NCBI GenBank assembly: GCA_018695965.1 | Contig: JABHQB010000137.1 | Location: forward strand, 1-7,183 | Direction of reading: 5' to 3' | From: Flavobacteriales bacterium | GTDB taxonomy: Bacteria; Bacteroidota; Bacteroidia; Flavobacteriales; BACL11 | Length of the DNA: 7,183 bases | In this document: positions 1 through 7,183 of the stretch, one piece after another | Numbering within the stretch: position 1 is the stretch's first letter | Layout of the letters: each line of letters starts with the position of its first letter | Notes under the pieces: generated by a model | What the model was told of the DNA's origin: nothing | Seen by the model: the letters and a program-made list of their open reading frames with translations, nothing else | Databases searched by the model: none | Program-made: the position numbers and the translations under genes

Positions 1-1
1 C

Positions 2-781
2 GAAGAAACACTAGATTTTTTCCCACCAAATCGTATTACTGGAGAAAATATTCTTATTACTCGCCTAAAACCAAATCCTGATGGAAATGGGGAGAAAATC
101 CATCTAGAAGGAACATGTGTTATTAATAATGGTAGTTATAATGCAGGATTTTCACCTGTATCAGCAGCAATGTTTGTCAATAAAATAGATGAAACTAAAG
201 TAGAGGCTGCTATGCAGAAATATCTAGAGGAAAAAGCAGCAGAAGAACATCCTGAAACCGATATTGAACTACTTAAACGTCGATTTATGATTAGTGAATC
301 AGAAAGACACTTTATGACTGATGAAAATGGTGATCCTAATGTATTTGATTTCACAATTGAAAGTATTGAGGTTCTTTCTAGTGCTAATATCTTATATCTA
401 GCATGTGAAAAAATGATAGAAAAGTTGCAATTTACTAAAGAAGAAATCACTAAATCATTAGAAGGAGAAGAATCTAGTATTGAAATTACTGATGCCTTAA
501 CAGTTATGGCGGCTAAGGATATTACAATTAAAGATGAAACACATACACTTGGATATTTACTTCAAGATTACATGCTTCGTCTTATTAGTAAAGATGACCT
601 TATCTTTTCAGGCTATTGTAATCCACATCCACTTCAGAAAAAAATTATTATTAGAGTTGCTTTGACTAATAATGATAATGAAAATGTAAAAACAAAATTA
701 TTTGCGGTAATTGATTATTTGATTGGAGAATATAATAAAATTAGAACTTCACTAAATTCTCAGTTTGGTGATATGAATTAA
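2..781 (+). CDS. DNA-directed RNA polymerase subunit, RPB3/RPB11 fusion (5'-truncated)
   Basis: This is the C-terminal 259 residues of a fused RPB3-RPB11 subunit, the heterodimer-like platform on which the two large subunits of a eukaryote-type RNA polymerase assemble; in giant viruses the enzyme makes viral mRNA. The frame is open from the window edge, so the true start lies upstream; the internal ATG at 170 falls inside the RPB3 domain and is not the start. Seen in the sequence: an RPB3-like segment (GENILITRLKP at about residue 14, then AGFSPVSAAMF, matching the RPB3 'KWSP..' region), then the second RPB3 dimerisation strand and helix (FDFTIESIEVLSSANILYLA, about residues 115-134). An RPB11 domain follows, with ETHTLGYLLQ (about 180-189) and FSGYCNPHPLQKKIIIRV (about 202-219), both diagnostic for RPB11/RpoL. 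The fusion is known in giant viruses. It converges on the ligase-like gene with only 28 bases between stop codons. The family call is firm; the missing N-terminus cannot be assessed. Confidence 0.93.
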   Translation, partial: EETLDFFPPNRITGENILITRLKPNPDGNGEKIHLEGTCVINNGSYNAGFSPVSAAMFVNKIDETKVEAAMQKYLEEKAAEEHPETDIELLKRRFMISESERHFMTDENGDPNVFDFTIESIEVLSSANILYLACEKMIEKLQFTKEEITKSLEGEESSIEITDALTVMAAKDITIKDETHTLGYLLQDYMLRLISKDDLIFSGYCNPHPLQKKIIIRVALTNNDNENVKTKLFAVIDYLIGEYNKIRTSLNSQFGDMN

Positions 782-809
782 TTATTAATTATTAATTATT
801 AATTATTAT

Positions 810-812
<3 letters not shown>
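776..812. terminator. Possible bidirectional transcript 3'-end / hairpin signal
   Basis: Two convergent genes stop 28 bases apart, and the gap is pure A/T. AATTAAT at 776-782 can pair with ATTAATT at 791-797 (7-bp stem, 8-base loop) or with the next copy at 798-804, so RNA from either strand could fold here. Mimivirus is known to end and polyadenylate transcripts at short AT-rich hairpins between genes. That this array serves the same purpose, and for both strands, is inferred from position and pairing. The stem is weak because it has no G or C. Confidence 0.45.
777..804. repeat. Four tandem copies of a 7-bp ATTAATT unit between convergent stop codons
   Basis: Four exact head-to-tail copies of ATTAATT lie at 777-783, 784-790, 791-797 and 798-804, followed by a degenerate fifth (ATTATTT, 805-811). 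The array begins inside the last codons of the polymerase subunit (its TAA is 779-781) and ends at the TAA of the opposing gene (810-812). It is therefore essentially the entire intergenic region. The unit is nearly self-complementary. Confidence 0.85.
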
Positions 813-1976
<1,164 letters not shown>

Positions 1977-1992
1977 TGTGTATTTGTATTTA

Positions 1993-1998
1993 TCTAGA
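1993..1998. promoter_or_regulatory. TCTAGA palindrome in AT-rich sequence, possible late-type promoter core
   Basis: A TCTA tetramer flanked by A/T is reported as a late promoter motif in Cafeteria roenbergensis virus, lying shortly upstream of the start codon. Here TCTA on the - strand occupies 1998-1995, with 18 bases to the ATG at 1976. Because TCTAGA is palindromic, the + strand also has TCTA, but 77 bases from the ATG at 2074. The match is only four bases and may be chance. Confidence 0.2.
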
Positions 1999-2019
1999 AT
2001 TACTTTCAAGTAAATAAAA

Positions 2020-2027
2020 TCAATTTT
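2020..2027 (-). promoter_or_regulatory. Mimivirus-type early promoter word AAAATTGA for the ligase-like gene
   Basis: Read on the - strand, bases 2027 to 2020 spell AAAATTGA exactly, with extra A residues upstream. The motif ends 43 bases before the ATG at 1976. AAAATTGA is the established early promoter element of mimivirus and of relatives such as Cafeteria roenbergensis virus. It fits the ATG start and not the TTG at 2009, which would leave about ten bases. A second, weaker AATTGA lies just upstream (2036 to 2031). In AT-rich DNA an octamer like this can occur by chance, but its place in the 97-base divergent gap supports it. Confidence 0.6.
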
Positions 2028-2073
2028 TTTTCAATTAACGGATTTAAAAAAAATATCCTTGTTTAATATAACT

Positions 2074-5000
2074 ATGCAAGACGATACTTTTACTTTAGAA
2101 GATTTCGAAGGTGAATTCATAGAAGAACCCTTTGATTTAGAAGACAATCCAAAAAAAACACAAACAGGTGGTGCTAATGAAAATGTTCCTAAAGGAGTCC
2201 CAGAAGGCTTAGCAGAAATGTTTAGAGACCAATTTGAACCTGAAGAGGGAAATGTAGATGAATCTGAACCTGAAGACTCAAATTCTAATTCAATGCCCCC
2301 ATTAGAATCAGGACCGGAAGAAGAAGAAGAAGAAGTAGTAGTTGCACCTGATCCAGTTGCTCCTAAAGAAGAAGAAGAAGAAGAAGAAGAAGAAGCTGCT
2401 CCTGAAGACGAAGATGAAGAAGATGAAGAATCAAATGTAGATTTAGGAAGTGTTGAAAGTATTGGAAATGAAAGTCTTGAGGGTGATAATGATACTAGTA
2501 GTAGTAGTAGTACTAGTGTTGGGGAAGTTCCAGAAGGCGATAGAGAAGAATCCGAATTTATTATAAATGATGATGACTTTGAATTATTAGATTCAGAGAA
2601 ACCATTATTCATTAGAGAAGAAATAGAATTACCTGAGTACAAGGTTATAACAACCGAAGAAGAACAAATAGCAGATGTTATGAATGAAATAATGAGAAAT
2701 ATTCCAGAAGATAAAAGAGAAGATAAAAAAGTATTGAAACGTGTAAGAAAACAAGTAGAATCATTCACTATTCTAAAAGAAAAACATTCAAGTTTTAATG
2801 ACAGAAATGAAATTGATGGTTCTAAATTTTTAACTAGAGATTATAAACCAATTGTCTCCAATATATTAAATGGAGACTTTTCAAGTAAGTTATACAAACC
2901 AATTGTGCATCAATCAAAGATTTTATATAGAAATGAAATAGTTGATAAAGAAGGACATAGTGTAATGCAATATACACTTGATTCTACTGAAAATGAAATG
3001 AAAAGTAATACTGATATAATTAGTGTTCAAAGTGGCTTAAGAAGAAAATATAAAAATACACGCCTTAGACAAAATTACTCCTATAATACTGAAATGAGAG
3101 AATTAAATGAAACATTTGAAGATTATAAAAATTTATCGGATAATGGATACAAAGTAAAGATAGAAAATTCTGCTGAAGTATTTAATGCATGTTTTCAAGA
3201 AAATGATATGTCGGTTATATCAAGACCTGGAATTCCAAATACAAAATCATTTGATAAACATATAGAATCAGGTGGTATTAATTTAAATCTTGACAACAAT
3301 CCATTTGTTAGTAATAATCATATCACAGTTACTGGATTAATGAAATTACCTAACAATTTAGTTAAAGTTTCTAATTTCTTAAAAAAACCACTTAGAACAT
3401 GTATTGATGGAAACTACTTAGATTTTTCAGTAGGTGATTCATTTGATTCAAGTGAAGTCCAACATATAAATTTGGGAATAGTTAAAGGAACAAATGTTAA
3501 AGTGTGCCTAAAATTAGATGATTCAGAAGAATTTTTAGATGTTACTGGAAAAGTGAGTGATATATTAGATAAGGAGTACATAGTACAATTAGATGAATCT
3601 ACTGATTTCAAAAAAGTTGAAAAAGTAGTAAAGGTAAAAAAGGGTGATAAAACTATTAAAGTCCTTAAATCAGAATCTAAAAATAATGAATCAAATGACA
3701 GAAATTGTTTTACAACAGAATTTGAACTTTTCAAATTTCCACTGGAACCATTAAATAAAAAAAAAATGGAGGAACTCCTTCATGAAATAGTTCCCAATTC
3801 TTCGGATGTAATACAGAAGCATATGCAAGATTTAAAACTATGTGTTAATTTATCAGAGGTTAATGATGTTTTACATAAATACGACCTAAAAACTGATGTA
3901 ATAACTGCTGATTCTTTAAAACCAGTTTTGGATCATATGGAGGTTAAAAACGAAACAATTATAAATGAAAGTAGAATAAAATCAGTAAAGTTTAAAGAAC
4001 TTTTAGAGAGGGAGCCAATAATTAAAACGCAATTTGCCGAATTACTTAATAAAAAACTTCTTGAAGAATATCGCGAATACTATGGCGATTATCCACATTA
4101 TAATACTAATATTGATTCCGTTGCTCAAAGATTAAAATGGCTCTATTCTCAATATGACCAAGGAACACTCTTATTCAAGAGTATAATACTTAAAATGTTT
4201 GGAGGTTTCTATAAAAATATAAATACGAGCCGTCAAAAAACAACTTCTGAAATAAATAAATTAGAACAAAATCTATTGGATAATAGACAAGAATTAAATC
4301 GTGAAATGGATATGGAAGTAAGAAGTTCTAATAAATGTCCAGATAAAAAGTTAGTAAAAATTTATACTTCCATGAAAGATTTAGAAGCGGATAATATGAA
4401 AACTATTTATGTAGATGAAGACAAACGTCCAGTTATTGAAAAAAGAGAAATGTTACCTGGAGAACCACTTCCTTATGCCCAAATGTCTGCTGCTGATGTT
4501 TTAATGAGAGAAAACGATGAATTTATTGTTAAATTAGGACACTATTGTCTTCTAGATGAAGGTCTAACTAATAAACGTGTTTTTAAGAGATCTCCGGTTG
4601 ATGGTGGAGAAATCTGGACACTAGAAAGTTCTATTGAAGTAGATAGTTTAGTATCTTCTAATGAGGATTTCTGTAATCAATACAATATGAATATATCCGA
4701 ATTAATTAAAACAGTTGGAAATGCAGTTAAATGTTTCTATGATAAATCTCAGAGACTCTGTTTAACAACTAAAATTCAGGAACTATTAGAAAGGGAAAAT
4801 GTCATAAAAAATAAATTAGGTGAGAGAAGAGAAATGCTTTCATTTGTAAGAGATTCTGAAAATTATTTAGAACACCTTAAAAAACTACAGGATACTCTTC
4901 AGACTAGACTTAAATTATATAGAAAACTCCAAGAAAACACCTATAATTTAGAAGTTAAAAAATATGCCGAAGTAGCAGAAGGTGTTGGTGAAAGCGAACA

Positions 5001-6849
5001 CAAAGAATTATATAATAAAATCGATAAATATTTAACATCAATCAATAAATTACCGAAGGAAGATGCGTATAAATTAATCGATGCCTTTTTAAAGAAATAT
5101 GGAAGAAATTTTGATTCTAGTAATGATGAAAATCCTAAAAATATTTATTGTAAAATAGGTTCAAAAGTATTAATGTGTAAGCATCATACCCATTTAATTA
5201 CATTCTATACTAATCCTGAAAAAGCAGAATCAACACTAGAGTATTTAAAACAGAGATGGTGTTCTGAGCATGAAGGTAAATATTATTGCACTAATTGTGG
5301 AAATGAAGTTTTTGATGGAGAATATGAAAAGGTAGAAGGATTTGCCTCTAATGGCGCATATTTAAATACTACTGAAGTTATGGACCCCGACGATGATGAT
5401 AAAGCAGCAGTAGCAGAAGTAGAATATCTTGAAAAATTACTTGAACATGAAGAAGATGCTGATAAAGAAGCTAGTAAATTAGTTAATGATATTATAAAAA
5501 CTCTTACTGGAATTATGGGAATAAGACTTAAGTCCGATGATACAATTTCAACAATAAAAAAAACATTAGAATTGAATAATATCGTCATAAAACAAAAAGA
5601 TGCTTGGTTAGCAGGACAAAAGAAAGCACCAAAAAATCAAGCAATTATAGATAAAGCATATTCTAATTACAAATATAGAAGTACTATAATTAATGCATCA
5701 GCTGCACTTTTTGTATTCCTCCAGGTAAATTTATTAGGTTATATAATCAAAAAACCACACTCAAGATGTAAAGCTTCATTAAAAGGATTTCCGTTAGACA
5801 CCGATGAATTAAAAACAGAAGGAATTATTTATATTAAATGTATTCTTGAAACTCTAAGAGATAGTGGTAGTAGTTTATACGACACTCTAAAAAAAATAAA
5901 AATACAAGAAACTCTGGTAAAAATGATAAAGTATTGTCTAAAAGATAAATACATTAAAAATCTTATCCAATTAAAACGTGATAATGATATGTTAGAAACT
6001 GCTTCAGGAGATAAAGTCAAAAGAAACTGGAATGAATTTAAACCTCCACTTGGAGATTTCAATATTCCTTATGATAATATGGATGTAATGGAATCCACTG
6101 ACCCTAAATTTACTGAACACACTAATTTACTCTCATTAAAAGTTATTGAAAATATGAATGGTGTTATTGACCAACAAGCGGTAGAAAACAAAATGTATGA
6201 CCCTGTGCCATTAGGAAATACATGCTGTAGTGAAACATTAAATGATAACTATAAGTATAGCGATTTCTTCAAATCAGACGACAATGTAGTACCATTAATA
6301 AATATTCTAAATACAATGGATACAAGAGATGAACAGGATATAACTAGTAGAATTATTTTAGACAGAAACAAACCAAGAGAAAAGATTGAAAGGTTCGATA
6401 AGCAATTATTTCCTGAAGAGGAAGACGAAACGGATAGAAAAAATGTATTCATTGAAAAAATTACTGAGGGCTCATTTATTGGACAACCTAGAATATTTGA
6501 TGAAGATGGAATATGTATTATTACTGGACAGAGAAAGTCTGATTTAATTCAATTAGAAGTAACATCAGAAATGTATTTAGAATTCATTGAAAGATTTAAT
6601 AAATCAAAATTATACAAAAAAGTTATCAATGATAGAATTTATTCAGCAATTAAATTACTAGAATATCTTAAAAAGTCTAATTTAATTTTAAAGGAGAATA
6701 AATTTATTGGTGAAATGATTACTAACTTAGTGCAGTATAATACGGACAAAAATGATGAAATCTTGGAAGAAACCTTTAATGAACTAACTGAAAATATAGA
6801 AAGTGAAAGGGATGATTTACTGGTTGTATGGGAGGAAAATCCAATCTGA
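2074..6849 (+). CDS. Large acidic giant-virus protein with a Cys/His cluster, function unknown
   Basis: A 1591-residue protein that I cannot assign to a named family. The start is taken as the ATG at 2074; a TTG five codons upstream is the only other option. Seen in order: an acidic, low-complexity, probably disordered N-terminus (about 1-175) with runs of six and nine Glu and five Ser; a long middle region with charged helical stretches (about 725-747 and 897-970, coiled-coil-like); then a Cys/His cluster: C1026, C1035-x-H-H-x-H1040, C1063-x2-H1066-x5-C1072-x2-C1075. The last part (YYCTNCGNEVF) looks like half of a zinc ribbon. A hydrophobic helix (1205-1225) leads into RCKASLKGFPL (C1232; GFPL 1238-1241), and ICIITGQ (1480-1486) lies near the C-terminus. 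Sequestered Cys pairs and acidic tails are common in viral transcription factors, and the gene lies near a polymerase subunit. A distant relative of the poxvirus/ASFV early transcription factor large subunit is one possibility, and a core protein another; both are guesses. The last ten or so residues lie where base composition begins to change. Confidence 0.85.
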   Translation: MQDDTFTLEDFEGEFIEEPFDLEDNPKKTQTGGANENVPKGVPEGLAEMFRDQFEPEEGNVDESEPEDSNSNSMPPLESGPEEEEEEVVVAPDPVAPKEEEEEEEEEAAPEDEDEEDEESNVDLGSVESIGNESLEGDNDTSSSSSTSVGEVPEGDREESEFIINDDDFELLDSEKPLFIREEIELPEYKVITTEEEQIADVMNEIMRNIPEDKREDKKVLKRVRKQVESFTILKEKHSSFNDRNEIDGSKFLTRDYKPIVSNILNGDFSSKLYKPIVHQSKILYRNEIVDKEGHSVMQYTLDSTENEMKSNTDIISVQSGLRRKYKNTRLRQNYSYNTEMRELNETFEDYKNLSDNGYKVKIENSAEVFNACFQENDMSVISRPGIPNTKSFDKHIESGGINLNLDNNPFVSNNHITVTGLMKLPNNLVKVSNFLKKPLRTCIDGNYLDFSVGDSFDSSEVQHINLGIVKGTNVKVCLKLDDSEEFLDVTGKVSDILDKEYIVQLDESTDFKKVEKVVKVKKGDKTIKVLKSESKNNESNDRNCFTTEFELFKFPLEPLNKKKMEELLHEIVPNSSDVIQKHMQDLKLCVNLSEVNDVLHKYDLKTDVITADSLKPVLDHMEVKNETIINESRIKSVKFKELLEREPIIKTQFAELLNKKLLEEYREYYGDYPHYNTNIDSVAQRLKWLYSQYDQGTLLFKSIILKMFGGFYKNINTSRQKTTSEINKLEQNLLDNRQELNREMDMEVRSSNKCPDKKLVKIYTSMKDLEADNMKTIYVDEDKRPVIEKREMLPGEPLPYAQMSAADVLMRENDEFIVKLGHYCLLDEGLTNKRVFKRSPVDGGEIWTLESSIEVDSLVSSNEDFCNQYNMNISELIKTVGNAVKCFYDKSQRLCLTTKIQELLERENVIKNKLGERREMLSFVRDSENYLEHLKKLQDTLQTRLKLYRKLQENTYNLEVKKYAEVAEGVGESEHKELYNKIDKYLTSINKLPKEDAYKLIDAFLKKYGRNFDSSNDENPKNIYCKIGSKVLMCKHHTHLITFYTNPEKAESTLEYLKQRWCSEHEGKYYCTNCGNEVFDGEYEKVEGFASNGAYLNTTEVMDPDDDDKAAVAEVEYLEKLLEHEEDADKEASKLVNDIIKTLTGIMGIRLKSDDTISTIKKTLELNNIVIKQKDAWLAGQKKAPKNQAIIDKAYSNYKYRSTIINASAALFVFLQVNLLGYIIKKPHSRCKASLKGFPLDTDELKTEGIIYIKCILETLRDSGSSLYDTLKKIKIQETLVKMIKYCLKDKYIKNLIQLKRDNDMLETASGDKVKRNWNEFKPPLGDFNIPYDNMDVMESTDPKFTEHTNLLSLKVIENMNGVIDQQAVENKMYDPVPLGNTCCSETLNDNYKYSDFFKSDDNVVPLINILNTMDTRDEQDITSRIILDRNKPREKIERFDKQLFPEEEDETDRKNVFIEKITEGSFIGQPRIFDEDGICIITGQRKSDLIQLEVTSEMYLEFIERFNKSKLYKKVINDRIYSAIKLLEYLKKSNLILKENKFIGEMITNLVQYNTDKNDEILEETFNELTENIESERDDLLVVWEENPI
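2317..2394. repeat. GAA trinucleotide runs (6 and 9 copies) encoding polyglutamate
   Basis: Six GAA triplets at 2317-2334 and nine at 2368-2394 give two pure glutamate runs in the acidic N-terminus of the long protein, separated by a short Val/Pro-rich linker. Exclusive use of one codon indicates replication slippage. The reverse strand of this tract creates a false serine-rich reading frame. Confidence 0.85.
2496..2510. repeat. AGT trinucleotide run, five copies, encoding polyserine
   Basis: Five AGT triplets lie within the acidic N-terminal tail of the long protein, flanked by ACT codons, giving a short Thr-Ser5-Thr stretch. This is a third small codon-pure run in the same disordered region. 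Confidence 0.7.
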
Positions 6850-7183
6850 CTACACTTGTGATCTGCGCAATAGACCAAGAACGGACCTTTTACGGATCAT
6901 CCGGGCTGCCTTTGCGACCCGAATGGGGTCTTTGCAAGATGGAAACGCGGAGTTCAAAGAATTCTGCAGCGGTCTTACCTCCCACTGTACTAAAGATGCT
7001 TTTGTGAACTTGTTTGGAAGAGTGTGCGGGTACATAAAACTCAGGAAAATATCGTACAATGGTCGAATCGGCCACTTTATAGCAAATGCTCTGAACCGAT
7101 TAATACTGCTATCAACGAACAACAAGACCGTTGATCGCGTTTGTCATGAAACATCTAGAGATTTGAAGGACTCTATTGACTTC
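6812..7183 (+). CDS. Unrecognised protein, 3'-truncated, in GC-richer DNA
   Basis: A frame on the + strand stays open from 6800 (after a TAG at 6797-6799) to the window edge. It gives at least 124 codons from the first ATG at 6812, or 111 counted from 6851 where the composition has clearly changed; the next in-frame ATG is at 6923. I do not recognise the product. The readable part is basic, with LLRIIRAAFATRMG, then FVNLFGRVCGYIKLRK and IANALNRLILLS, and four or five cysteines; it looks like a soluble helical protein, with no signal peptide or obvious catalytic motif. If the 6812 ATG is used, it overlaps the end of the previous gene by 38 bases in another frame. Codon use is mixed (CTG, CGC, GCC, ACC), unlike the A/T-ending codons of the neighbours. 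It could be a recently acquired gene, or a fragment of unrelated DNA joined to the viral sequence. Open frames on the - strand here are shorter. Confidence 0.45.
   Translation, partial: MIYWLYGRKIQSDYTCDLRNRPRTDLLRIIRAAFATRMGSLQDGNAEFKEFCSGLTSHCTKDAFVNLFGRVCGYIKLRKISYNGRIGHFIANALNRLILLSTNNKTVDRVCHETSRDLKDSIDF
6850..7183. other. Segment of distinct base composition (about 45% GC)
   Basis: By direct count 149 of 334 bases are G or C (44.6%), against about 30% in the preceding gene (for example 18 of 60 at 6721-6780). The switch falls at or within about 30 bases of the stop codon at 6847-6849, with no AT-rich spacer such as those seen elsewhere in the window. I see no inverted repeat or duplicated target site at the boundary. 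Confidence 0.8.

Noticed and set aside
1977..2009. N-terminal extension of the ligase-like gene from a TTG start at 2009
   Set aside because: Eukaryotic-type translation strongly favours ATG. The early promoter word would lie only about ten bases upstream of the TTG, while the ATG at 1976 gives normal spacing.
2059..2073. Five-codon extension of the long gene from a TTG at 2059
   Set aside because: The first ATG at 2074 is the more credible start in a eukaryotic virus; the extension adds no recognisable sequence.
2031..2768. Long - strand frame of 245 codons, very serine-rich
   Set aside because: It is the antisense shadow of the GAA/GAT-rich acidic region of the long gene (TTC/TCT/TCA triplets). 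It has no recognisable domain and would overlap the divergent promoter.
5686..5748. Possible transmembrane helix in the long protein (residues 1205-1225)
   Set aside because: The stretch is interrupted by Asn, Gln and Gly and is flanked by charged soluble-type sequence; a buried helix is more likely than a membrane span.
6850..7125. Antisense frame of 91 codons in the GC-richer segment
   Set aside because: It is shorter than the + strand frame over the same bases, is preceded by stops inside the window, and its product shows no family features. It remains a weak alternative if the + frame proves non-coding.

Overview
The window looks like an accessory-free stretch of a nucleocytoplasmic large DNA virus (giant virus) genome, most like the Imitervirales/Mimiviridae-type viruses. 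Three things point there. First, there is a fused RPB3/RPB11-type RNA polymerase subunit, an arrangement known from giant viruses. Second, the DNA is AT-rich (about 30% GC by spot count in the long gene) and tightly packed, with genes on both strands and no introns visible. Third, a perfect AAAATTGA octamer, the mimivirus-type early promoter word, lies upstream of one gene. There are no bacterial-style operons, tRNAs, rRNAs, IS elements or CRISPR arrays.

Layout, left to right. (1) Bases 2-781, + strand: the 3' part of the RPB3/RPB11 polymerase subunit, cut by the window edge. (2) Bases 776-812: an AT-only, 7-bp tandem repeat that fills the whole gap between two convergent genes and contains or borders both stop codons; it is probably a shared 3'-end signal. 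(3) Bases 810-1976, - strand: a protein of the T4 RNA ligase 1-like nucleotidyltransferase fold in which the catalytic lysine position appears to be phenylalanine, so it may be a pseudoenzyme. (4) Bases 1977-2073: a short divergent promoter region with AAAATTGA facing the ligase-like gene. (5) Bases 2074-6849, + strand: a 1591-residue acidic protein with a Cys/His cluster that could bind zinc. I cannot name its family with certainty; a role in viral transcription or in the virion core is a guess. (6) From about 6850 to the end, GC rises abruptly to 44.6% (149 of 334 bases counted), and a + strand frame stays open from 6800 to the window edge. This is either a recently acquired gene or a junction with unrelated DNA.

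The left part thus combines transcription (RNA polymerase) and RNA-handling ancestry (ligase fold). The main points worth following are the ligase-like protein with a degenerate active site, the large unassigned zinc-cluster protein, and the compositional break at its 3' end. For two genes the outermost possible start is a TTG; I placed both starts at the first ATG (1976 on the - strand, 2074 on the + strand).
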